Below are positions 1-8,703 of a DNA stretch of 23,522 nt, piece by piece (position 1 is the stretch's first letter; the number at the start of each line of letters is the position of its first letter). The stretch is from Parvularculaceae bacterium (lineage in GTDB: Bacteria; Pseudomonadota; Alphaproteobacteria; Caulobacterales; Parvularculaceae). The stretch covers positions 1 to 23,522 of the forward strand of contig SHAI01000006.1 of assembly GCA_004213235.1 (NCBI GenBank). Direction: 5' to 3'. Position numbers and translations under genes: made by a program. Below the pieces are notes generated by a model. It searched no databases and was not told where the DNA came from. It saw only the letters and a program-made list of their open reading frames with translations.

Positions 1-1
1 C

Positions 2-2707
2 GACGAAGACGACTCATTCGCGGATGAGATCATCGTGACGGTCGAACGTCGCGAACAATCCTTGCAGGATTATGCGGGTACCGCCGCGACAGTAAGTGGC
101 GACGAACTGAAAGCGCTCGGCATCCAGAACATCAACCAGATCGACGGTAAGATCCCGGGTCTGTCGGTGGCGAACAATAATGGTAATATCGAGGTCTACA
201 TTCGCGGCGTCGGCTCCTCAAACAATACGGAACTTGGTGACCCCGCCGCGGCGACTCACTTGAACGATGTATACGTTCCCCGGCCAGCAGGCTTTGGCGC
301 AGCGTTTTTTGATATTGAGCGGGTCGAAGTGAACATCGGGCCGCAGGGCACCTTGCGTGGCCGTAACGCAACGGCTGGTTCCGTCAATATCATTCCCTGG
401 GCACCGGGCCTCGGCGTTTTTGATGCCGGTGTCGAAGCGTCATACGGCAACTATGATCAGTATACCGTGGAAGGCTATATCAACATTCCGGTGTCGGATT
501 TCTCTGCCCTGCGTGTTGCCGCATATCGCATGGAACGTGACAGCTTCCTTAACAGCGTTACGCCAGACAGCAGCGAGTTAGGCCTTGATATTCCAACATC
601 AGAAGCCGAAGGCGTAGGCGTTGCCGAAGCCGCTGACGATTTCGGTATCCGCGCCGCTTACCTGATCGAGCCGACTGAACGTCTGCGGTTCACGGTTACG
701 GGTGATTATATCTCCCAACGCGGTTCCGGCTATACCGGCATTAACTTCGCCAACCCGCTGGGCAACGACATTGACCCGGCATCAATCGAAGATCCTCGGG
801 AGGTTTTTGGTCGGGGTTTCACGCCTGAAGAAGACACCGAACACTGGGGCATCAAGGGCGAGCTTGAGTACGACGGCGACTGGTTCAACATCCAATATAT
901 CGGGTCGTACCGCGATCTCGTTTATGATTATGAATTCATCACGCCGGCATCGCCAAACTATCCTGGCGCGCTCGACAATATCTCCGCAGAGACTTTTGAT
1001 GATTTCTCGCGGGTTCGCTTCATCACAGATTCAGAATCGATCATCCAGGAATTGCGGTTCTTCGGTGAGGCCATGGACGAAAAACTCATCTGGACCCTTG
1101 GTGGATTTTATTTCAAGGAAGAACAGCAGACGTTTTTGGGCACGACAGGTGACCGAAATCCATTCTTCCAGGGTATTGAGTTCAACCAGCGCACAGATAC
1201 GGAAAGCTATTCAGTTTACGGTGATGCGACGTTCTCTATCACTGATCGTTTCCGGCTGACTGGTGGCGTGCGCTACACGAACGACACCAAAGAACGTTTT
1301 GGTATCAATGCGCGTTATGCGTTCGGCTTTGGCGGTGGACCAGATTTCGCCTGCTGCTTTACCAATGGCGTCGGTCTGGGCACTGAAGGCTTTGAATTTG
1401 CAGGATTCGACCGCACGATCTTTAACCCGGACACGGATGCAGACGGCGCAATCAGCCCAGGCGAATCGCTTGCCTTCTTCTTTGACGGGGTGGCGCAGTT
1501 CGGTGACCGTGACGGATTTGAAGCGGCGTTTCCAAACCAATTACCAATCGACGATGCGGTTCAGAATATCCCGCCCGAGCAGCGGCCTCTCTGCGATAAT
1601 GTTGCATTTGCCTTCCGCGGCGATTGCTCCAATTTCGTGCCAGTTTTCAACGGTCGTATCCCGTTCACTCTCGCACCGTTCAACTCGTCCTTCGCGCTGC
1701 AAAACGGTCGCCTCGACAATGACTTTGTCGATTGGCGCGTGCGGATGGAATATGACATCACAGAAAACAATCTGGTCTATGCCCTGGTTTCCACAGGCAA
1801 CAAATCAGGTGGCTTCAACGATAACATAGAAGGCACAGAAGGACTTGATCTCGGTAACCCTGCCGTGTCAGCACCACAGGCCTTTACCACGGATACGCTG
1901 GCACCAACCTATGGTCCGGAGACACTCCGCCTTTACGAACTCGGTTCCAAAAACGAGTTCGACTGGGGTGATGTTGGCGTAACCCTCAACCTCTCGGCCT
2001 TCTACTATGATTATAATGACCTGCAGCTGTCGACACTGCTGTCAACTGCACAGGCGCTGGATTTCACCGGGGTTGATCTAACAACGATCGATCCAGATAT
2101 CCTCGATAATCTTGGTGGACAGGTCGTTGGCTTCACGTTCAACGCATCCGATGCTGAGATCTATGGGGCCCAGTGGGAGAGCACGCTTCAATTCCCGAAC
2201 GACATCAACTGGGATTTGAAATTGCTCTGGTTAACCGAAGCGAATGTCGTGAACTCGCAAGAGATCCAGGACTCCCGCTTCCAGGCTGACGTTGACGCGG
2301 CAAATTCCGTTAACCGGTCCATCGAAGGCAATCGCCTCATCCGGACGCCGGAGGTCCAGTTGAATACTTCCTTGACGAAAGTTTGGGAAACGGACTGGGG
2401 TCAGTTCGACGGCGTCGTGTCGCTTGGCTATAGATCATCCCAGCACATGACCATTTTCAATGGCGAGGATTTCTCCAATCCCGATAACCCTGCCGGCCGT
2501 CTGGATGATCTTGTGACCGGTTATGTCACCCTCGACATGGGCGCTGGTGCCTCCTTTGGCGAGGACAACAAGTACCGTGTTGAAGCTTACGTCAACAATC
2601 TGACAGATATTGAACGCCCACAAGCGATCATCATCACCCAGTTTGACAATACGCGTTTCTTCAACAACCCCCGTACATATGGCGTTCGCGTTCGCGCGCG
2701 TCTGTAG
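2..2707 (+). CDS. TonB-dependent outer-membrane receptor, 5' partial
   Basis: Energy-coupled outer-membrane receptor; the substrate cannot be read from sequence. The frame is open from base 2, and the residues before the first in-frame GTG (position 35) already form the TonB-box-like DEIIVTVERREQSLQD, so the true start and signal peptide lie left of the window. The plug domain covers about the first 130 residues (VSGDELKALG, IRGVGSSNN, then RVEVNIGPQGTLRGRNATAG). The rest is a 22-strand barrel with typical aromatic strand ends, closing at NPRTYGVRVRARL. A long extracellular-loop insertion (about 1320-1700) carries a Cys pair, an EF-hand-like DTDADGAISPGE loop and two further Cys residues. A strong terminator follows. 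The neighbouring agmatine genes run on the other strand, so a polyamine link is only suggested. Family certain, ligand unknown. Confidence 0.93.
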   Translation, partial: DEDDSFADEIIVTVERREQSLQDYAGTAATVSGDELKALGIQNINQIDGKIPGLSVANNNGNIEVYIRGVGSSNNTELGDPAAATHLNDVYVPRPAGFGAAFFDIERVEVNIGPQGTLRGRNATAGSVNIIPWAPGLGVFDAGVEASYGNYDQYTVEGYINIPVSDFSALRVAAYRMERDSFLNSVTPDSSELGLDIPTSEAEGVGVAEAADDFGIRAAYLIEPTERLRFTVTGDYISQRGSGYTGINFANPLGNDIDPASIEDPREVFGRGFTPEEDTEHWGIKGELEYDGDWFNIQYIGSYRDLVYDYEFITPASPNYPGALDNISAETFDDFSRVRFITDSESIIQELRFFGEAMDEKLIWTLGGFYFKEEQQTFLGTTGDRNPFFQGIEFNQRTDTESYSVYGDATFSITDRFRLTGGVRYTNDTKERFGINARYAFGFGGGPDFACCFTNGVGLGTEGFEFAGFDRTIFNPDTDADGAISPGESLAFFFDGVAQFGDRDGFEAAFPNQLPIDDAVQNIPPEQRPLCDNVAFAFRGDCSNFVPVFNGRIPFTLAPFNSSFALQNGRLDNDFVDWRVRMEYDITENNLVYALVSTGNKSGGFNDNIEGTEGLDLGNPAVSAPQAFTTDTLAPTYGPETLRLYELGSKNEFDWGDVGVTLNLSAFYYDYNDLQLSTLLSTAQALDFTGVDLTTIDPDILDNLGGQVVGFTFNASDAEIYGAQWESTLQFPNDINWDLKLLWLTEANVVNSQEIQDSRFQADVDAANSVNRSIEGNRLIRTPEVQLNTSLTKVWETDWGQFDGVVSLGYRSSQHMTIFNGEDFSNPDNPAGRLDDLVTGYVTLDMGAGASFGEDNKYRVEAYVNNLTDIERPQAIIITQFDNTRFFNNPRTYGVRVRARL

Positions 2708-2753
2708 CAGGACCCTCCCAACCGGCATTGCTTTTTTGATGCCGTTGTTAATT

Positions 2754-2786
2754 CAGGGCTCGGCGGTTTCGCCGGGCCCTGTTTTT
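2754..2786 (+). terminator. Rho-independent terminator of the first TonB-dependent receptor
   Basis: A GC-rich stem with 12-nt arms (CAGGGCTCGGCG at 2754-2765 against CGCCGGGCCCTG at 2770-2781) encloses a GTTT loop and is followed by five T. It lies 46 bp after the receptor stop codon. A second, weaker 6-bp stem (CGGCAT/ATGCCG, 2723-2744) with a T-rich loop sits just before it. Confidence 0.88.
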
Positions 2787-2906
2787 CTGAAGGACCACCG
2801 GTAAAATCATTGTTTGTCGCCACCAGCTCGCGATCAGAACAGCTGGATAAATCCCCGAGCGTCCGCGCGCCAATGCCTGAACAATCCGCATACTAGTACG
2901 GAATGC

Positions 2907-3941
2907 TCACCCCAATGGCGCAGGTTGTTGCTGGGTGATACAGTGTATGCCGCCGCCGCCAATGGCGATGTTATTGATCGGCACCTGAACAATCTCCCGA
3001 TCCGGGTACAGACGTTGATAGGTCTCGACCGCTGCATCGTCACGATCATATCCATATCCCGGTACGATTACTGCGCCATTTGCCAGATAAGAATTGAGAT
3101 AGGAGCTGCACCCACCATTCCATTCGCGCTCATGGTAGATGCCATCCTCGATGAATTCTAATTCCAGTTTGCGGCCCTTCGCATCGGTTAGACCTTTCAA
3201 GGCCTCAGCGTTTTTAATGCCAACGGCATAATGTGGGTCGCTCGTATCGGGATTAACACTGACCAAAACCCGGCCCGGCTCGATAAACGCCGCAATCAGA
3301 TCAATATGCCCGTCGGTCTCGGTTTCATCAGGGTCGCCGGGAATCCAGAGGACTTTTTCAGCCCCAAGCGTGCGGCACAATTCCGCCTCGATTTCCTCCC
3401 GGTGCCAGTGCGGGTTCCGGTTCTTGTTTAGAAAACACGACTGCGTCGTGATCACCGTCCCCTCGCCATCCACCGTGACCCCGCCCCCTTCTGCAATCAA
3501 TGGCGAGGAAAACCGACGCGCCCCCGCCTGCTCCAGGATGAATGCCCCCATTTTCGCGTCCTGATCAAAGGGCGTATATTTTCTGCCCCAGGCATTAAAC
3601 GTCCAGCACGACCCGGCCAGCCCACCAGCACCATTCACGAGGAAATTTGGCCCGGAATCCCGCGCCCATGAATCATCGATACCCACATCGATGACCTGAA
3701 CATTTTTGCCCAGACGTTCTTGCGCAAGTTTCACGTGCCGCTTTGGCGTCAACATGTTCACAGGTTCGAACCGCGCTATCGTGTTGGCCACATTGGCATA
3801 GTCCTGCACTGTCGCGGGATAATCAGGCCACATTTCATCGCGGCAGGGCCAAGCCATCCAGCAGGCATCATGGCGGGTCCATTCACCTGGCATATAATAC
3901 CCTTCCCTGCGCGGGTCTTCAGCCGGAATTTCTACTGGCAT
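2907..3941 (-). CDS. aguA: Agmatine deiminase (agmatine iminohydrolase)
   Basis: Cytoplasmic enzyme converting agmatine to N-carbamoylputrescine and ammonia, a member of the peptidyl-arginine deiminase (PAD_porph) superfamily. At 344 aa it has the usual length. Visible family marks are the N-terminal MPGEW (18-22), ARDSGP (93-98, Asp95), EGGG (151-154), TDGHID (209-214, His212) and the C-terminal nucleophile motif GGGGIHCITQQQP with Cys334. The ATG start has an AGAAGG ribosome site about 10 nt upstream. The gene lies 172 bp downstream of the carbamoylputrescine amidase gene on the same strand, which completes agmatine-to-putrescine conversion. The paired context makes agmatine deiminase far likelier than a peptidyl-arginine deiminase. 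Confidence 0.94.
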   Translation of the reverse strand: MPVEIPAEDPRREGYYMPGEWTRHDACWMAWPCRDEMWPDYPATVQDYANVANTIARFEPVNMLTPKRHVKLAQERLGKNVQVIDVGIDDSWARDSGPNFLVNGAGGLAGSCWTFNAWGRKYTPFDQDAKMGAFILEQAGARRFSSPLIAEGGGVTVDGEGTVITTQSCFLNKNRNPHWHREEIEAELCRTLGAEKVLWIPGDPDETETDGHIDLIAAFIEPGRVLVSVNPDTSDPHYAVGIKNAEALKGLTDAKGRKLELEFIEDGIYHEREWNGGCSSYLNSYLANGAVIVPGYGYDRDDAAVETYQRLYPDREIVQVPINNIAIGGGGIHCITQQQPAPLG

Positions 3942-3960
3942 CGTGTCTATACCTTCTGAG

Positions 3961-3988
3961 AACCGCCTGGGCGTGGAAAGTGGCGGTT
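3961..3988 (-). promoter_or_regulatory. Inverted repeat just upstream of the agmatine deiminase gene
   Basis: AACCGCC (3961-3967) and GGCGGTT (3982-3988) are perfect 7-bp arms around a 14-nt loop, ending about 20 nt before the deiminase ATG on the transcribed strand. It could be an mRNA hairpin affecting translation of the second gene or an operator. A weaker GGGAT/ATCCC pair lies at 4043-4059. No known riboswitch class was recognised in this 172-bp spacer. Confidence 0.3.
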
Positions 3989-4113
3989 GATTGCGCCGAC
4001 GAAGAAACGCGGCATCGCACCGCTGAGAGACGACACCTCAAAGGGATCGCCTTCATCCCCGGGTGGGTATCCATGGGCGGAATAACCATTAGCCGACATT
4101 GGACTAATGCGGG

Positions 4114-4995
4114 CTAGCGGCAAGCGGGCTGCTGCCCGTCAAGGGTTAGCAACGGGCCATATAAATCCGGGCGGCGGTCGCGGAAAACGCCCCAATCACG
4201 CCGCTGGCGCCGGATGGCATCAAGATCAAACGTGTGCGTCAGGCTTGTGGAGGTGACCCGGTCGGCCACCTGTACCAATTGCCCGATCTGATCGGCGATA
4301 AAAGACGAGCCATAAAACTCCATCTCTATGCCAGCATCGCTTTTTTCCTTGCCGATCCGGTTAGACGCCACCACCGGCACAATATTCGCCGCCGCATGAC
4401 CGCGCATCACCATCTGCCAATGATCCTTGCTATCTAAATCCGGTTGAATGACCTCGCTGCCAATTGCAGTGGGGTAGAACAATATTTCCGCCCCTTTCAA
4501 AACCATAGCCCGCGCCGCTTCTGGGAACCATTGATCCCAGCAAATGCCGACGCCGATGCATGCATAGGCCGTTTGAACTGCCCGAAACCCGGTATCGCCG
4601 GGACTGAAATAAAACTTTTCTTCATAGGCCGGAAAATCAGGAATGTGGCTCTTGCGGTAATGTCCGGCAATCGACCCATCGGCATCGATCACAACCACGG
4701 AATTGAAGTATGCGAGTCCGCATTTCTCGAAAAATGACACCGGCAGGACAAGTTTGCGCGCCTTCGCCACCGCCTGAAGGCGCTTGATGGTTGGCTGTGC
4801 GTCGATCGCGTGCGCCAGATCAAAATGCTCGTTTCTTTCATCGATGCAAAAATATGGGGTTTCAAATAATTCCTGGAGCAGGATAATTTGCGCGCCTTTG
4901 TCTGCGGCGTCGTTCACCAGAGCCACCGCCCGCTCTATATTATCATCAATATCCCAACTGCACGCCAATTGCGTACATGCAACTGTTACTGACAC
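4114..4995 (-). CDS. aguB: N-carbamoylputrescine amidase
   Basis: Nitrilase-superfamily (carbon-nitrogen hydrolase) enzyme that hydrolyses N-carbamoylputrescine to putrescine, CO2 and ammonia. The catalytic triad is visible: Glu42 in LLQELFETPYF, Lys115 in HYRKSHIPD and Cys152 in GVGICWDQWFPEA. The length of 293 aa and the GSEVIQPDLDSKDHW segment fit the AguB branch. Translation starts at a GTG (4993-4995), supported by a GGGAAGG ribosome site 7 nt upstream; no better ATG exists nearby. It is the first gene of the pair with agmatine deiminase, and its promoter lies in the 241-bp region shared with the divergent aldehyde dehydrogenase gene. The product is assigned with high confidence from motifs and partner gene. 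Confidence 0.94.
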   Translation of the reverse strand: MSVTVACTQLACSWDIDDNIERAVALVNDAADKGAQIILLQELFETPYFCIDERNEHFDLAHAIDAQPTIKRLQAVAKARKLVLPVSFFEKCGLAYFNSVVVIDADGSIAGHYRKSHIPDFPAYEEKFYFSPGDTGFRAVQTAYACIGVGICWDQWFPEAARAMVLKGAEILFYPTAIGSEVIQPDLDSKDHWQMVMRGHAAANIVPVVASNRIGKEKSDAGIEMEFYGSSFIADQIGQLVQVADRVTSTSLTHTFDLDAIRRQRRDWGVFRDRRPDLYGPLLTLDGQQPACR

Positions 4996-5128
4996 GGGCG
5001 CACCTTCCCTGTTGTTGTCGTGATTGCCTTCATTTTCATCGTCAGCACCTTCACCGCCCGATAAACCATATCCCGGCCGGCAGAAACTCGGCAGTTGGCG
5101 TTGTTTTACCGGCTGCCATGATTAGATC

Positions 5129-5149
5129 ATCGCGTGAATCCGGCGCGAT
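5129..5149. promoter_or_regulatory. Inverted repeat in the divergent aguB / aldehyde dehydrogenase promoter region
   Basis: ATCGCG (5129-5134) and CGCGAT (5144-5149) are perfect 6-bp arms with a 9-nt spacer, roughly midway between the two divergent start codons (4995 and 5237). The position suits a shared operator, but the repeat is short and could be chance in GC-rich DNA. I could not assign convincing -35/-10 boxes in 4996-5236. Confidence 0.25.
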
Positions 5150-5236
5150 TTGCAACCGTGATCACATCTTGCTTTCCAGCGGCGACGCGGGCAATTTGAG
5201 CGCCATCGCAGACTTCATCAGATGGAAGGGCCTTTC

Positions 5237-6676
5237 ATGCTGACTAAAAGAGAATTTTATATCGACGGGGCCTGGACTGCGCCCGCGCGGGAAAATGACT
5301 TCGAAGTGATCAATCCGTCAGATGAGGAGGTATGTGCCGTCATCAGCCTTGGCGACCAGGCCGACCTTGATGCCGCAGTAGCGGCTGCGACCCGTGCCTT
5401 TGAGCCCTGGGCAGCAACCCCAATTGCCGAGCGGATCGCTCTGGTGGAACGGATTCATGCGCTTTATGTGGAGCGCTTTGACGAAATCGCCGAGGCGATG
5501 AGCCTGGAAATGGGTGCGCCAATTGATTTTTCCAAAGCAAGCCAGGCTGATGCTGGTGAATGGCATATCGCGAACTTCCTTGACGCCGTCAAAAAATTCA
5601 AATTTGAGCGCCCGCTTGATGGCGACGCGCCGGACAATCGGATTCTGTATGAACCGGTTGGTGTTTGCGGCCTGATCACACCCTGGAACTGGCCGATGAA
5701 CCAGGTCACCCTCAAGGTCATCCCGGCAATGTTGACGGGCTGCACCATGGTTCTCAAACCATCAGAGATCGCGCCATTGTCATCGATGGCCTTCGCCCAG
5801 ATTATCCATGATGCCGGAACGCCTGCAGGCGTCTTCAACCTTGTTAATGGCGATGGTCCCGGCGTCGGCACGCAAATGTCAACACACCAGGACATTCACA
5901 TGATTTCGTTCACCGGTTCATCGCGGGCCGGGGCTGCAATCGCCAAGGACGCTGCCGACACCCATAAAAGAGTGCACCAGGAACTCGGGGGGAAAGGTGC
6001 GAACATCATTTTCGAAGACGCCAGCGACGATGCCGTAAAACGCGGCGCGGACCACTGTTTCAAGAATACCGGGCAATCCTGCAATGCGCCAACGCGCATG
6101 CTGGTGCATCGCAATCGTTATGACGACGCCATTGCTCAGGCAAAAGCATCGGCAGAAGAAACCGAGATTGGCCTCGGCTTGCAGCCGGGGGATCACATCG
6201 GGCCAGTTGTCAGCCAACTACAATTCGATAAAATTCAGGCCGCAATCGAAAAAGGGATTGAAGAAGGCGCACGCCTTGTTACCGGCGGGCCGGGCCGGCC
6301 GGATGGTTTCAACCGTGGGTACTTTGTCCGCCCGACCGTATTTGCCGACGTAAACAATGACATGACAATCGCGCGCGAAGAAATCTTTGGGCCTGTTCTT
6401 TCCATCATCCCGTTTAGTGATGAAGAAGAAGCAATTGCTATCGCCAACGACACCCCATACGGACTAACGAACTATATCCAAAGCGAAAACCCGGAGCGCG
6501 TTGAGCGCGTCAGCCGCCGTTTGCGGTCTGGCATGGTGGAAGCAAATGGTGCAGATTTAGGACGTGGTAGTCCATTTGGCGGCATGAAAGCCTCAGGGAA
6601 CGGCCGCGAAGGCGGTGTGTGGGGGTTGGAAGACTTTCTTGAGGTGAAAGCGATTGCCGGATGGACCCCGAAATAG
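5237..6676 (+). CDS. NAD(P)+-dependent aldehyde dehydrogenase
   Basis: Oxidises an aldehyde to the carboxylic acid in the cytoplasm. The ALDH fold is complete at 479 aa: PWNWPM (149-154, oxyanion Asn151), KPSE (174-177, NAD(P) contact), FTGSSRAG (225-232), QELGG with general base Glu249, NTGQSCNAPTR with nucleophile Cys282, EEIFGPVL, and the C-terminal SPFGGMKASGNGREGG. I chose the ATG at 5237 rather than the in-frame ATG at 5222 because GGAAGGG (5224-5230) sits 6 nt before it. Two contexts suggest substrates: the adjacent polyamine genes (4-aminobutanal to GABA) and the downstream Rieske oxygenase, which could release a semialdehyde or formaldehyde. Sequence alone does not decide between them. 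Confidence 0.92.
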   Translation: MLTKREFYIDGAWTAPARENDFEVINPSDEEVCAVISLGDQADLDAAVAAATRAFEPWAATPIAERIALVERIHALYVERFDEIAEAMSLEMGAPIDFSKASQADAGEWHIANFLDAVKKFKFERPLDGDAPDNRILYEPVGVCGLITPWNWPMNQVTLKVIPAMLTGCTMVLKPSEIAPLSSMAFAQIIHDAGTPAGVFNLVNGDGPGVGTQMSTHQDIHMISFTGSSRAGAAIAKDAADTHKRVHQELGGKGANIIFEDASDDAVKRGADHCFKNTGQSCNAPTRMLVHRNRYDDAIAQAKASAEETEIGLGLQPGDHIGPVVSQLQFDKIQAAIEKGIEEGARLVTGGPGRPDGFNRGYFVRPTVFADVNNDMTIAREEIFGPVLSIIPFSDEEEAIAIANDTPYGLTNYIQSENPERVERVSRRLRSGMVEANGADLGRGSPFGGMKASGNGREGGVWGLEDFLEVKAIAGWTPK

Positions 6677-6747
6677 CCTCCCAATCGCGCCCGCTATATT
6701 GGTTCTGGCATGACGTTTTTTGGCGGTAGCCGGCACCTGGTGACTGG

Positions 6748-8016
6748 ATGAAATTGGTCATGTCTAGAATCGCGACACTGGTGGATGACACTGTTGATCT
6801 GATGCAGCGAAAAATCGCCGCAGAAGACAGCAAACGCGGCTTTGCCATCGATCCATATTTTTATCGCTCCCACATTGTTTATGAACAGGAGCTGACATCC
6901 CTGGTTTTCAAGAGCTGGATCTACGCCGCACACATATCAGAGATCCCGAACCCGGGTGACTTTGTCCAACTGGAAATTGGCGAAGACGCACTCATCATCG
7001 TTCGCGACAAGCAAAATAACATCCACGCCCTGTTCAATATCTGTCGCCATCGCGGCGCGCGGGTATGTGAAGAACAACAAGGCAACGCAACAAGTTTCGT
7101 ATGCCCATATCACGCCTGGACCTATAATACGGATGGCACATTGCGTGCTGCCCGTCATATGCAAGTTCTAGATGGTTTCAATATTGCGGATTATCCGCTG
7201 CGAAAAGCACGCCTGGCCATTTTTGAAGGCATGATTTTTGTCAATTGCGATCAGGATGCTGCTGACCCATTGCCGGCTTTTCAAAAAGCGGGCGCGCAGA
7301 TCGGTGCCTACAGTCTCGGCAACGCAAAAATTGCAGATCAGCGCACCTATCAGATTGAGGCGAACTGGAAGTTCTGCCTGGAGAATTATTTAGAATGCTA
7401 TCATTGCGGTAATGCCCATCGAACCTACGCAAAAATGCATACGCTGCAGGATCTTTACTGTAACGTCAAAGGTCAGGTCGAAGCCATGCAGGCACGCGCG
7501 CCGGAGGTTACTGGCGTACCGGGAATTGAAGCGGAACATATCAAAATATATGACGATGCTGACAGCTTTGGCGCATGTGTCTCAGCATCCCGGTACGGAT
7601 TATATGAGGGGTTCCAAACTGGTTCTGAGGATGGGCAGCCCGTTGCCCCCCTCATGGGTAAAATGAAGGGCTATGACGGCGGTACAGGCGATTTTCAGTT
7701 TGGCCCCCTCACCTTCATGTTGAACTATCCAGACCATTGCGTTCTCTATCGATTTATCCCGCGCGGCCTGACATCATGCGATATAAAGCTTGTCTGGTTT
7801 GTAGACGCCAATGCGGAGGAAGGTGTCGATTATGACGTAGACCGATTGACGGCACTCTGGCACAATACGACGCTGGAAGATGAATTTATCATCAAACGCA
7901 ATAGCGCGGGCGCAAATTCACGCTTCTTCACCCCTGGGCCTTACCACCCAGAATTTGAAGAGACCTTGCAGAAATTTGTGCGCTGGTATCTGAAGAATCT
8001 GGCGAATGCGCTATGA
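6748..8016 (+). CDS. Rieske non-heme iron oxygenase, alpha subunit (quaternary-amine / GbcA-CntA-like)
   Basis: Aromatic-ring-hydroxylating-type oxygenase, 422 aa. The Rieske [2Fe-2S] motif is Cys99-x-His101 (CRHRG) and Cys119-x2-His122 (CPYHAW). The catalytic domain begins at NWKFCLENYLECYHCGNAH (207-224), with mononuclear-iron ligands His219 and His224 and a probable acidic ligand near 377-378 (LEDEF). Glu216 occupies the place usually held by the bridging Asp. The ECYHC signature is typical of oxygenases acting on carnitine, glycine betaine and related quaternary amines, so a demethylase or C-N cleaving role is inferred. No reductase gene is adjacent. The ATG at 6748 has GGTGA 4 nt upstream; ATG 6760 is an alternative. 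It lies 71 bp after the aldehyde dehydrogenase gene, probably in one operon. Confidence 0.9.
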   Translation: MKLVMSRIATLVDDTVDLMQRKIAAEDSKRGFAIDPYFYRSHIVYEQELTSLVFKSWIYAAHISEIPNPGDFVQLEIGEDALIIVRDKQNNIHALFNICRHRGARVCEEQQGNATSFVCPYHAWTYNTDGTLRAARHMQVLDGFNIADYPLRKARLAIFEGMIFVNCDQDAADPLPAFQKAGAQIGAYSLGNAKIADQRTYQIEANWKFCLENYLECYHCGNAHRTYAKMHTLQDLYCNVKGQVEAMQARAPEVTGVPGIEAEHIKIYDDADSFGACVSASRYGLYEGFQTGSEDGQPVAPLMGKMKGYDGGTGDFQFGPLTFMLNYPDHCVLYRFIPRGLTSCDIKLVWFVDANAEEGVDYDVDRLTALWHNTTLEDEFIIKRNSAGANSRFFTPGPYHPEFEETLQKFVRWYLKNLANAL

Positions 8017-8124
8017 CACCAGCTCGACTTTACACCATTAACCCAGCATTATTAAGAAGCATGGCAAATGCGGGCGGCACGCAGCTATTTCGATTGCGTG
8101 CGTGTCCGGGAATAGAGGCTGAAG

Positions 8125-8703
8125 ATGGATATTGGCAAGCCGCTCATTGACTGGGGCAAATATGATGTGGAACCATTGCGGCGGGTTATCCTTGATCAGG
8201 AGCCTGCTGCCTGGAACGAATCTAATCAGCGCCAGGATGATTATGAAGTTCACAAGCAAACAGAATCCATCGTTATGCTGTTTGCCTCCCTCACCTGGCC
8301 AGAAGTGGAAGTGACACGCGAGAGCGGCTGGACACGCCTTCACGAAGAAGCAAAGCCATTGATGGACAAGATAATTGCCGAACATTACACACCCGGCGGC
8401 GTTATCTTGCGGGCGGTCGCAGCGAAACTCAAAGCGGGCAAGTCAATCACGCCCCATTTTGACTCACTGCCGTCGTTTAAATATGGCCACCGTATTCACG
8501 TTCCCATCACCACCAACCGAAATGTCCGATTCATGATTGATGGTCGCCCCTATCGATTTGAGCTGGATCACGTTTATGAAATAAATAACCGCAAGGTGCA
8601 CAGTGTGGTGAACGCGGGCAAAGAAGATAGAATTACCTTTATCTTCGATTACGTACCAGCGGATGCAATCCGTGAACAGAATGTTGTGATTTCAAATGGT
8701 TAA
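8125..8703 (+). CDS. Fe(II)/2-oxoglutarate-dependent aspartyl/asparaginyl beta-hydroxylase-like protein
   Basis: Small (192 aa) soluble dioxygenase of the Asp/Asn beta-hydroxylase type (PF05118-like). A double-stranded beta-helix core is seen at about 90-177: iron ligands His111 and Asp113 (ITPHFDSLP), His159 (NRKVHSVVNAG), and Arg169 (EDRITFIFDYV), which would hold 2-oxoglutarate. The stretch HRIHVPITTNRNVRFMID between them is a family hallmark. Unlike animal AspH, the HxD carboxylate is kept. AGAGG lies 6 nt before the ATG. The stop overlaps the next start by 8 nt, implying translational coupling. The substrate is unknown and might be a peptide, an amino acid or a protein partner encoded nearby. 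Confidence 0.85.
   Translation: MDIGKPLIDWGKYDVEPLRRVILDQEPAAWNESNQRQDDYEVHKQTESIVMLFASLTWPEVEVTRESGWTRLHEEAKPLMDKIIAEHYTPGGVILRAVAAKLKAGKSITPHFDSLPSFKYGHRIHVPITTNRNVRFMIDGRPYRFELDHVYEINNRKVHSVVNAGKEDRITFIFDYVPADAIREQNVVISNG

Noticed and set aside
35..37. GTG as the start of the first TonB-dependent receptor
   Set aside because: The frame is open to the window edge and the preceding codons encode a TonB-box-like DEIIV, so the gene begins outside the window.
702..1829. Two open frames of 185 and 188 codons (702-1259 and 1263-1829) on the plus strand
   Set aside because: They are shadows of the TonB-dependent receptor, rich in Arg/Ser and without domain features or ribosome sites.
3990..4060. 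Glycine-riboswitch-like CTCTCAG and GAAGG motifs on the minus strand of the spacer
   Set aside because: The pairing 5' GAGAG partner and the conserved core are missing, so the resemblance is only short-word similarity.
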